A stretch of 54,189 bases of DNA, taken from Dichomitus squalens LYAD-421 SS1. Taxonomy: Eukaryota; Basidiomycota; Agaricomycetes; Polyporales; Polyporaceae. The translations under genes and the position numbers were made by a program. A model generated the notes under the pieces. It was not told where the DNA came from. It saw only the letters and a list, made by a program, of their open reading frames with translations, and did not search any database. Positions 11,791 through 22,100 of this stretch are shown here, piece after piece (the first letter of the stretch is position 1; every line of letters begins with the position of its first letter). The stretch is taken from NCBI RefSeq assembly GCF_000275845.1, contig NW_006766912.1, forward strand, positions 29,863 through 84,051, in the 5' to 3' direction.

Positions 11791-12601
11791 CCCCCGCGAG
11801 GCAGAAGGGCGCGCCTGCTCACCTGGTACGTCATCCCCCGTCCCATTTCCTCCTGTCTCAATGCCGGGCTGACATATATCATCCGCCAGCGTAGAGGGAA
11901 TAGCCCATACACTCACCACCATCTTGACGGCGAGCGAGCACGCCGCATGCTCGCTCCGACCACACCCACCCACGACCCGTCACGGCCTCGCCAGCCACAT
12001 CTTCGTTCACGGCGCCTTGCATATCTTTATCGGGTTCGCAGAACCCCGATGCGACTAACTTATCACCTTGGCCAACGGTGTTTGATTGTTTCTTCACAAT
12101 TTACGTCTCGGACTCCACGCGTAGAAGGGTAGGAGTGGGGGAAGCGGGGAAGGAGGCGAGACGAACATTTGACGACTATTTCGTTCTGTATTTGTCCTAG
12201 ATACATCTAGAGACGACCCACTCTCATTGTACTGTATACATGCACTTCGCGACTCACCAGCGACACAACCCCATTTGTTCCGTATTGTAGTAATGGTACT
12301 GCTTGGACTGCATGACTTGCAACGACCGATCTGAGACGATATGAGCCACGCAAGAAGCCTCGGAAAGGTAAGAGACTCACCTGGTCAGTCCGCACGCGTG
12401 CTTACGCCCTTGAACACGACGTCGTCGCACGCATCACATTACCACTGGTGCAAGGAAGCCAACTGCGTTCCGTCCGATGTCCCTATGATACAAGACCGGT
12501 ATTCCCGAGAGCAACAACAATAGTAAGACTCGAAAGCAAATCGACGATTGTCCGCGCCCCCAGTAAAGTGATGATTTGCTGCGATGCAGCACGCATGCAT
12601 G
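11791..12601. other. No recognisable gene
   Basis: Downstream of pheromone 2 and downstream of the leftward M28 gene. No supported coding sequence or RNA gene seen. Confidence 0.4.
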
Positions 12602-14673
12602 TCATGAATCGTCCCCACCTTCGACGTCTTCAGCCGGACCGGACAGGTCGAAGCCGGCAACGTGTAGGACTGCCGCGAGCTAGACCGCGTGGGACCTCAG
12701 TGAGCAGAGCACAAGTGCAGGCTATGACGGCAATTCGCGTACCTCGACTTTCGCGATCGACTTAATCTGCTCGAAGTCGTACCCCTCCCGCTCGCTCAGA
12801 TCACCTGCGAGACGGCCAGATTAGCACAAAGATTCGCCATGACGCAGGAGATGAACAGACCGCTATCGTGGTACATAGGGTCTGCGATGAGCCCTATCCG
12901 CTCCTCCACCTGTGCAGCAGGGAAGCCGTACTCATGGAAGCGCTGGTGGTCGCTGCCGCCGGGCTGCACGAGGGCCGTTAGCAACCAGTCGCAACTCTCT
13001 CCGCGGAGGGGAATACTCACGTAGGGAGAGTACCCGACTTTGAGGTCAGGGCTGTAGATCGCAGAGACGTTCGCCAAGATCTGTGTGACCTCAGCTGTGC
13101 CGACCCTGTTCGGACCCGTCAGCGCAATCTGGATGACCTCGGGCCAAACAAGCACCCACAGAGCAGGATCCGACAGCGCAAGCTGGGGCAACTCCCCGGC
13201 AACATGGTACGCCAGCATGTCGCCCTGGATCATCATCGTGACGTTCGCCCCAGCGTCCTTGAGCGTCCCTGTCGTGCGCGACGGACGTCAGCCGGATTAC
13301 CGAACGGGGGGGGGGGAAAGTCAAAGCGTCGCAACTTACGCGCATATACCCGCGACCCGACCATGCCCTGCTCCTCGCCCGCGAACGCGACGAGCTGGAC
13401 GTTCTTCCGGAACACCACGCCGCGGCGCGCGATTGCGCGCGCGATGCCCACGAGCGCGCCCGTGCCGGAGCCGTCGTCGTTCGCCCCGGGGGCGCGCGCG
13501 CTCCCGAACGAGCCGCGGGAGTCGTAGTGCGCGCCGACGATGATCGTCTCCATCGTGTTCGTCGACGCTGCATACGTGCTACGTTCGGATGAGTGAGAAT
13601 ACTGAGGTAGCATGGCATGGAGGCGAGAAGACGTACCAGATGACGTTCGGAGCGAAGCCTACCTGAAAGGCCTCCAGGACGCACGACGCCCCCGTCTCCT
13701 CTATCTGCTCCTTCAGCCACTCCGCCGCGCGGAGCGCGCCCTCCGTGAACGAATGCCGCGAGACGATGTTCGACAACGCGTCCTCCCCAGTCAAATACCG
13801 GATGTCCCTCCGCAACGAGTACACCGAGATCCCGTTGACGATCGACGCGACGACGTGATTGAACTTGATCGTCGAAAGCGCCTCTCTCAGCCTTTGCTTC
13901 GCCTCCTCTGGTACGGGGTACAGAGGGATGGGGGCTTCGGGGAAGACCGAGTACCGCCAAAATCGCGGGAGCGACACTTCACCGAAATTCACCGCGTCCA
14001 GAACAGAAGCGCCCATAGAAAGGAGCACGCCGTCGTGTGCCCGGTGCAGTGTCTGAACAGCGCGCTCTGTCGATCTCGCGGGCCGCTGTGATGTACTCAA
14101 TGGCAGCTGCGGCGCCCGCGCGATGCCGCTCGACCAGGGGCTCGTGCGTGAGTGCGAGGAGAAGTCTGTCAGGTTGCCAAGCACCCAATCGAGCTCGACA
14201 TCGAACGGCGCGTCCAGCAGGGAGGGGTCGACGCGCACGCGCTCGAGCCATACGAGATGTCGGCTCTCTTGCCTGTCGTGCGTCGCCTCTGGGGGCTTGT
14301 CCGCGTCCTTCAACCCGGGTATCGAGACGAAGTAGTCCAGACCCCCCGGGTCCCTGCCGCCCTCCGCGTAGTAGTGCGCCCACGCTTGCACCATCGAGTC
14401 CTCGTACGTCGCGTAGGGATCGAAGGCGTACGGGAGCCCTCCGGGGGGCGCAGCGTCGTGATGTGGGCGCGGCTCGGAGTCGGTCAGGCGGACGGAAGTG
14501 CCGAGGCCCATGAGGGAGAAGGAGGACGTCCAGCAGGCGTCGTCGACGATGAAAGCATGGCGGCCGCCGTAGATGCCGTAGTAGTTTTGCTGGAGACACT
14601 TGTACGCGCCGAGTTTGAGGTTGGAGAGGGGGACGAGGAGGAGGGTCGTGAGAGGCAGCAGCCCCTGGACCAT
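12602..14673 (-). CDS. M28-family zinc metallopeptidase with unusual N-terminal region
   Basis: Six exons read leftward: 13637-14673, 13340-13578, 13021-13268, 12861-12963, 12743-12804, 12602-12679; all phases agree, 588 residues. The C-terminal half is an M28 aminopeptidase-type domain: RYLTGED, SRHSFTEGALRAAEWLKEQ, GAHYDSRG (H363, D365), ANDDGSGTG (D380/D381), AGEEQG (E414/E415), GGSDHQRFHEYGFPAAQ and SGDLSEREGYDFEQ, which carry the two-zinc ligands and the catalytic glutamate. Related basidiomycete enzymes are about 400 residues; here some 230 extra N-terminal residues of no recognised family, opening with a hydrophobic segment, are in frame. They may be a fusion, a neighbouring gene or a mis-called start. 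The middle of exon 1 (about 14050-14160) shows a switch into another frame and back (see findings). Confidence 0.7.
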
Positions 14674-15656
14674 AGCGATAGCGATGACACTCAGGCCAGA
14701 GACGGAGACGAGGAAGAGGATCGAGGTTGGATGGTAAGATTGAGTTAAGTTTGAACTTCACAGGCGGAGAAGCCGCCGTGCCGCGATGTGCCCGCAACGG
14801 ACAGCAGGCTATGCCGTCCGCGGCATCTGCGACTTTTTACTGGGCAATACGGCACTTATCTGATGTTCTCAAGTCAATACCGGCTGCGGCCAAGGAAGCC
14901 CGCAGAATATTGGAATGTCATCCCTGACGTGAGGAGGAGATTGGGCAGGGATTGTGGGCGGAGTGTTGTGCGTATGTGGTGGCGAGTGTGTTGCCTAAGT
15001 ACCGGCATGCCCCGCTTCTCCTCATTTGGAAGGTGCTCATGCGAACGCCACGAGGGCTGCGCGCAACTTAAACTCGGTCGTCGCTCACGCTCAAACAAGA
15101 CTCGCACAGAGAGCATGGTAGGATAACATGGCCATGTTATCATCTAATCGCACGTATGCTGAATACACTTGGATGCTGTAGTAGGTGGTGTTTGTCCACT
15201 GGACGCGTCCAGGACGAAGTTCAAACGCGGCGGCCTGCCAGTCGGGTGCTCTCTCTCCCCTCCATCATCATCATTCCCAGAAAAATCCCTCCCCGCACCT
15301 CGGGACTCCAGGCGGCCGATAATGGATGCGATAAGTTAACGAAAAGGTGAGTCGAAGATCGAAAGTGGACATCTTGAGCGCCGAGGCGAAGAACGAAGAA
15401 GTGGTGCCAGAGCGCGATGCGTGGTCGTGAGGTCGTCGAATGGTCGAGAAAGAGTGTGGCGGTAAGGTAATTGTTCGGTGATGTTCGAATAGTAGTCGTG
15501 CGTGGGGGTCCACGCTAAAATAATCTGCGAGGCCTAAGGTGAGCAACTGGGGTGTGTCTGCAGAGGAGCGGAAGAGGCTTACCATGCGCGTCACAGAAGG
15601 TACCAGAGAGAAGACGAAGGATGCACGCCAAAGGCGGCGGATAGAGTCATAGAGAC
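14674..15656. other. Intergenic; no gene seen apart from a palindrome
   Basis: Upstream of the leftward M28 gene and downstream of the leftward pheromone 3. An open frame (ILFLVSVSGLSVIAIA) continues upstream of ATG 14673 into about 14740 without an ATG, so the M28 N-terminus may extend further through an unseen exon. Confidence 0.35.
15122..15141. promoter_or_regulatory. Perfect 20-bp palindrome
   Basis: GATAACATGGCCATGTTATC is its own reverse complement. It lies about 450 bp upstream of the M28 start. It could bind a dimeric transcription factor; no specific factor is implied. Confidence 0.3.
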
Positions 15657-15782
15657 TCAGGCGATGGTGCAGCCGCTGTGGTTATCCCCAGAGCCATCGT
15701 CGCAGTTGATGAACACGACGTCGGTCGCGGGCTCGTCGATCTCGACGGGGACGGCGGGGGCGATGGTGAAGAACGCGTCCAT
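15657..15782 (-). CDS. Mating pheromone precursor 3 (CaaX, CTIA)
   Basis: A 41-residue single-exon frame, starting MDAFFTIAPA and ending NHSGCTIA. It has the same plan as precursors 1 and 2 (MDAFF opening, proline/acidic leader, HSGC plus a CaaX box) but a divergent middle (DVVFINCDDGSGDN) and CTIA rather than CVIA. It therefore probably represents a different pheromone specificity or subfamily. Product role: prenylated, carboxymethylated peptide pheromone acting on an STE3-type receptor. The start is fixed by the conserved opening and by a TATA-like box about 175 nt upstream. Confidence 0.9.
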   Translation of the reverse strand: MDAFFTIAPAVPVEIDEPATDVVFINCDDGSGDNHSGCTIA

Positions 15783-15955
15783 GACGATTTGTGGGTGTAT
15801 GTGTGGTTCGTGGGTGAGTAGGGTTCGGTAAGTGTGGTAGGAGGTGCGTTGGCGGGATGCAGAGAAGAAGCGAGTCGTCGAGGTACCAAGGGTGAGTAGG
15901 TAGACCGGATAGGGCGACTGGAGACTTCGCTGCTGTTCCTGGCCGCGGCCGCGGG

Positions 15956-15965
15956 GGTATTTATG
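15956..15965 (-). promoter_or_regulatory. TATA-like box of pheromone precursor 3
   Basis: CATAAATACC on the minus strand, next to a GC-rich segment, about 175 nt upstream of the precursor ATG. Confidence 0.45.
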
Positions 15966-17224
15966 CGTTCTCCATCCTACCTCTTTGCCTCTTTGCCAGA
16001 CAAAAGCGCAGGTCCGCGGATGGATCGGGCCACGGGTGGGGTCTCGGGGAGGGCGTCATGGCTGGAACGCGAACGGACGGCGCAAAAAACAATAAGGTGA
16101 GATAGCGCCCGCTGCATGTCTGAGATCGTGAACAGCCAGACAGATCTCCCGAGCGAGATGGGTGTCGTTCGCGTCACCCCTGTGTCTTGTCTCCCCTGTC
16201 AAGTGCATCTCGATATTGCCTCTACTGCCCGCCTGCCCGCCGCCCGCCGCGCGCTCACGCACCTCCGGCGTGCGAACCACCCACCGTCAGACAAAGCGCG
16301 CGCAAACCTTACACCCGCGAGACACAGGCCTGGGTTCGTGACTGCGAGTGCGTGCGGGCGGCTCATGAGTCGCAAAGACAATACGAACGATCGCCCAGCA
16401 TCAGCTGCGCACTGTACGAAGACTCACATAATCTGCAACCCTATCCCGTAATCTATCTGGTGGCCAAGGGACATATCGCAGGGCATCACATACATTGATC
16501 CCGCCACTAGACAAGAAACCGCACGCCACGCGGAGACGACATGGGGTGCAAAGTCGATGGTCGTTTATTGTTATGCTGGGCGCCTGATCGCCCACAGGTG
16601 TTGGCGCGCGCGGGTGTTCGGGATTCGGGAAGACCGGCGATCTGGAGTGCCTGGGTACGAGGATGCGAGGTAGGAGGTTCGAGAGAAGAAGTCGGGCCGC
16701 GTGCTTTGATCTGCTTCTGGGAACACTTGCCTGGGGGGGAAGGAGCGAGTCATGAGGAGAGGAGAAGTTCTAAGATGGGCGCTGGGACACGCTAGTGCGT
16801 TGGAGACTTGCTCGAGACAAAAAGCGAGAGTGTGCTCTGGACTTTCAGGGTGTGCGCAGTGCGCATTGCATGGCGGTATATGAAGAGCTATACCGTAAGT
16901 ATGCCGCGGGGCGACACGTTCTTTTTTGTTTGGTCGTTCGTGCATGAGAGTATGCGTGGACTTGGCTATGGGATGAGCGGAGAATACGCTGCTATTCTTG
17001 GATGCACAGGCGATAGGATGAGTGACGGGATGGGAAAGACAATGCGACAGAACTTTGATTTCCTGGATGGTACTAGCTAGCTGTCTGCAAAGTCGGCAGC
17101 GAGGGCGGTGTATCCGACCTCACCGTTACTTATGCGAAGTCCTTGCAGAGCTCCGGCCTGTTCTCGTGCCCGGGCCCACACGGTGAGCCGAAGACCAGTA
17201 CCAGTTCTTGCGCTCACTCGTGTC
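15966..17224. other. No recognisable gene
   Basis: Upstream region of pheromone 3, then unassigned sequence up to the hAT-like element at 17233. Short frames only. Confidence 0.4.
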
Positions 17225-17232
17225 ATTGTGTC

Positions 17233-18219
17233 CAGTGTTGTCATTGACCCGTCAGTGACGGGGTCGGTCGATGCGTCAAGTCAAAGGGTCAATAGGTCAC
17301 GTCAATGATGGACCCGTCAATCAATCGTGGGAACCTCATCGTGATTGGCCCAGGATGGGATGACGGGGACCGGTCATCGGCTAACCCGGTCCGCACGCTC
17401 TTCAGACTCGAGTCGCGAGCCTGCATATGTAGTTGTGCGAACCTGTAAGACTTGTCTTGGATATGAATTGACTCTGCTTCCTCTGGAACGTAAGTTGTGC
17501 ACCTGGGTCCACAGTTGTGTATTTGGAGAGAGAGAAACTACGACTTGTATTTAATGTAGTTGTGGTCATACATATCGGGACAGGGATTTGGACATGTTTG
17601 CATCAGCAAAAAGTCGATGAAGAGGGGAAGCACAGAACAAAATATTCGTGCGGATTCTGCTTCACCAGACAGAAGTCCTCGGAAACAGTTGCTTTCTGCG
17701 TCCCCTCACGGCCCTCAGTTGCACCAAATATTCCTGAGCCAAATGTTTTCTCTAGGAGATACAGCCCGTGTATGCTGCAATTGTGGTCATCTGTCTCTCC
17801 AAATACTTTCATGTAGTAGAGCTTACAACATTATCTGCACCTTCTCTACTTGAGTACCAAGAGAGACCACAATGATGACTGGGAGGTTGATGCCCCAGGT
17901 CGGATCGGCCTCAGCAAGCTTTCAGCTGAAGAGACCTGGACTGATGACCTTGCAAACTCAGACTTAAACAGGTGCTATATCATACTACAATCTCCTGGGG
18001 AGCCACACGGGCAACCCGACGCAGGAATAATGTTCAGGACCGTGCACAGTAGGTCGGACTTGGTCTGGATTGACCGGCGTCTCACCGCCCCTTAGACCGC
18101 ATGGCTCATGGTCACGTGTTTGATTGACGGGTCACTGACGGGTCATTGACGCGTCAGTAGGGGGTCGATCGATAGCATTGACACGCATTGACGCATTGAC
18201 TTTGACGCGGACAGCACTG
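17233..18219. mobile_element. hAT-like non-autonomous element
   Basis: Flanked by an 8-bp near-direct repeat, ATTGTGTC (17225-17232) and GTTGTGTC (18220-18227), 7 of 8 bases matching, as expected for hAT insertions. The ends are short inverted repeats starting CAGTGTTGTC on the left and CAGTGCTGTC on the right (reverse complement), fitting the hAT end rule (A at 2, G at 5). The subterminal 60-80 bp on both sides are packed with TGAC/GTCA motifs (ATTGACGGGTCA-like), typical of transposase-binding repeats. Length 987 bp; no transposase frame inside. Confidence 0.65.
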
Positions 18220-18227
18220 GTTGTGTC

Positions 18228-19189
18228 CGGCGTTCAATCTGCGTTAGAGGTTTTCTTTCTAGCGCTCGAACATACGACAGGAGAAGGTGTACAATCTTGT
18301 CCTACCAGTGTGCAGAATAGGCTTGGCGAGAACAGGTGTGCTTCCAACTATACACAGACGTGCGGCTCTATGCATGTAGCTATAAATCCCGGAAGAAGGG
18401 CGGTTCGTTGTCCGCGTCTCGCTGCTTGCCGATGTCGATGAAGTCTGCTGCCTTGCGGCGCTAGACTTACCATAGGCACCAGCGAACAGACCAGATCTTG
18501 CGACGTCTTCGTCTTCTGCGATTCCACAGTTGCACCTTGCACATCAATCTACTCAACAGGCTGTAGAATATGGTCCGGGTCGCTGAAATATGAAGAAAAA
18601 CAAGGAGTCAGAAAGCTGACAATGTAAGTCGTCCATTGCGATCCCATGAAAGTCCCGCGTTGATCTGCAATCAGGCTGCAGGCCTCATCAGTCACGAAGC
18701 GCAAGACGTATGTTACACGTCCACCTTACTAACTAACTCATAAGAGTACAGTAAGAAGTCGGAAGGTTGATCACTTGCAAAGACTTTTACCATGGCAGGG
18801 ATCGTCGGGCTGGCCATACGTGGCCTGAAGATCGTCGTTGCATTGGCAATCGGGGCGCGATTGAGAAGTGATAGGCGTCTGCGCACGAACGTTGGTCATT
18901 TCCGGGGCATCGTCGGCCTTCTCTCGTGTCCTCGAGCATACGGAACACCGGTGCTGGCGGTTTCTTCCTGAGAGCCAGTCAAGCGTTGCAAGCGGATTGA
19001 CCAAGTCGGAGACGCTCGAGCGCCAACAGACGGCCCGGGCAGGGTGGGCGTTCCACGTGACGTCACCGATGCGGTCGATTGAGCTTCTCAAAAAGTCGAG
19101 AGACCCCAAGTTTCTCCCTGTTTCTCTCTCCCCATCTCCCTCTCGTCCATCGACCTCCTTCGACGTCCCAGACGCCTCCGACGCCCTCG
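18228..19189. other. Upstream region of the trehalose-complex gene
   Basis: No separate gene seen. A pyrimidine-rich tract (about 19105-19165) lies just before the start at 19190, common in basidiomycete promoters. Confidence 0.4.
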
Positions 19190-22100
19190 ATGAGCTCGCT
19201 AAGACACCACAGAATCATCATCGCCTCCCTCTTCCTGCCCAACACCACCGTCTTGGGCGACTCTGCGCCGGCTTCTCCGAACGAGTCTGCGCTCGGCTCG
19301 TTTGTCCCTTCGACGCCTTCGCTTTTGACCCCTGGAACGCCGGGGCGGCAGCCTTTACTCCCCAAAGCCACTGGTCCGCTCAAGAGCATCGTCGAGGATT
19401 TGAAGGACAAGGTGAGCGTTCTGACTATACCAGAGCCGTCTATCGCCGCAGTCTCGGTCCCGCGTAGCCTCGTAAGCAGACGTCATGGGACGCAGAATGT
19501 GTCCCATGAATCCTCACTTTGACGTTCGTACGTCATGCAAAGGATGTTGGCCGTAAACCTGTCGCACATAGTGTGACGATATATGTGCGATACATGCTGT
19601 TCGTTCCCTCTTCTGTGACACTGGGCGTATGGATCTGGCAGCGGCATTTCTCCCATTGCCCACATCACAACACGTATCCGGAGAGCTATGGTATGCACAC
19701 ATAATTATAACGTGTAGCAAGTCTCCATGGCGTTCGAGCAAGGCCTCAGGTGGCCCTATAGGCCGCTCAATTCTTGAGGATGCGGGACGCAGAACGCACT
19801 CAGAGCTCGTTTGATGGATGTGATGGGCTAGCCGAACCTGCCGCATACGGCAAGGTACCAACCTCATTTCTCGTGCCCGTTGTTTTCCAAGGGGTCTGTC
19901 GTGTCCCAAGCCTCACAGAAAAAGTATGATTCGCGAGTATGTTGAAGATGAAAGCTTTCCGCGTCGATTGACACTACCCTTGAGGCACTTTGTGAGGGGG
20001 TAGGAGTGTCATCCTCACTCGAGGGGTTTCGAAGGCGAGCTTGTCGACTAGTCTCGCTTAGCCCATCACCTCCATCGATGGCCTCTGAACGTGTCCTGCG
20101 TCCTGCGTCCAAAAGAATTGAGCGGCCCTTATGAGGAACTTGAAGGTCCGTGTGAGGCCGTGGTGACCGTCTCCCGAGAGAGCCGTATGATCTCATTGGC
20201 TCGCGGCAATCCTTCGTTCTCTCGTGCAAACCATCAGTCTTCATGCGCTCAAGGATTTCACTTTTGAATGGCTTGCTAAACCTGACTTCAGAGCCGCCAT
20301 CCGACACCCTCCATAACTCCTCGTGCTGAGGCTGCCAACCCCTTCTCGAGGATAGGTTCCTCGATTTCCGGTCCAGAATCTCTGCTTGATGCCCTTGCGA
20401 AGTTGAACGGGACCAAGACCATCAACGCTGGTAGTTCCACTTCTCCCCCAAACGGTGCACGCAACTTTCAGACCACCCACCATGGCAGTAATGCCCACAC
20501 GCGGGTGCAGAGGAGGTCATCTCGCTCGTCTGCGCATCGCGCCGCCTCCCGCTCCTTGTCGTCCTCCCGGCACGATCCGGGGCATCACAGCATCAAGTGG
20601 CATTTCGAGAACAATCCGCACGTACGTTTGAACTGCATTGTTGCTTGCTTATCTATTATAACGAGTCTTCTTTCAGTGTAACGGTGGCTTGAAGAATGCC
20701 ATCGAATCCGTCGGCGACAGGCTTCGGCGCAAGCTTTGGGTCGGTACGCTAGGGACGAACACGGATGGCTTCCGCGAGAGTCTACGCCGCAACATCGAAT
20801 GGCGCATGCGGGAAGAGCGGGAAAGTGTACCGGTCTGGATTCCCGATTCGGACTTTGCCAGCTGCTACGACGAATTTTGCCACCAGGTGCTCTGGCCGGC
20901 CCTCCACTACGCCGTTCCCGACGCACCAAAGACCAAGGCGTTCTACGAGAGTGCAGCGTACAAGCAGTACGTTGCCGTCAACCAGCGCTTCGCGGACACT
21001 ATCGCCTCAGCGTACGTCGAGGGCGATATCATCTGGGTGAACGACTACCATCTCATGTTGCTCCCTACTATGCTGCGCGAGCGTCTACCTAACGCCGCTA
21101 TTGGCTTCTTCATGCACGTCGCGTTTCCATCCTCTGAGATCTTCCGCTGCCTCAGTGTGCGGGAGCCTCTGCTGAAGGGTGTGCTCGGCGCGGACCTGAT
21201 CGGATTCCAAACCGCGAACTACGCGCGCCACTTCAGGCAGACCGTGAGCCGTATACTCACTGCGGAGGCCCTCCCGAAGGGTATCCAGCTGGACGACCGC
21301 TTCATCGACGTTGGCGTTTTTCCTATGGGTATTGATGTCAGCAGTATAACTGCGAAGAAGTGAGTCTTGTCAGTCGTACCGTCGTATCGTAGATAGCCTG
21401 ACGCTTCTCCAGGCAAGACGCGGAGGTTACTGAGTGGATGAAGTCGCTCAGGCAGCGCTACGCTGGGATGAAGATTATCGTTGGCCGCGACAAGCTGGAC
21501 GTTATTCAGGGCGTGCGACACAAGATCCAGGCGTTCGAGGCGTTCCTCGACAAGTACCCCGAGTACCAGGGCAAGGTCGTCCTCATCCAGGTCGCGCTCC
21601 AGACAACCGAGGAGAACGAAGCACAGGGCGGCGTCGCCGATGTCGTCTCGCACCTCAACTCCCGCTTCTCGACGCTCACGTACCAGCCCGTCGTCTTCCT
21701 CCACACGCAGGACCTCACGTTCAGCCAGTACCTCGCGCTGCTGACAGTCGCTGACGCATTTATGGTCACGAGTTTGAGGGAGGGGATGGCGCTACGTGCG
21801 CACGAGTTCGTAGAGTGTCAGGAGCAGAGACACCGCCCATTGATCTTGAGCGAGTTCACGGGCTCGTACAGTTATAGCGGGTTCAGGTCGTGTATCCCGA
21901 TCAACCCGTGGGACAAGCGGTCGACTGCGAAGGCGATTCACCAGGCGCTCACCATGAGCAACGAGGAGGCCACGTCGCGCTGGGAGGTACGTTGGTTTGA
22001 CGTTGTACCTACTGACAGCTCTAATACTTCTGGATAGGACCTGCACAATCATGTCGTAACGCAAAGCGCCCAAGCATTCGTCACATCCTTCCTCGTCCGC

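Noticed and set aside
11154..11894. 246-residue plus-strand frame covering pheromone 2
   Set aside because: No family similarity, low-complexity Arg/Ser/Pro translation; the 39-residue pheromone frame within it is conserved with two others.
13091..13960. Long minus-strand open frame across the M28 gene
   Set aside because: Overlaps several M28 exons and introns in another frame, rich in Arg/Ala from GC bias, no family resemblance.
19864..20307. 147-residue minus-strand frame in the trehalose-gene intron
   Set aside because: Lies mostly within intron 1, extends into exon 2 antisense, no known domain; kept only as evidence of an inverted repeat.
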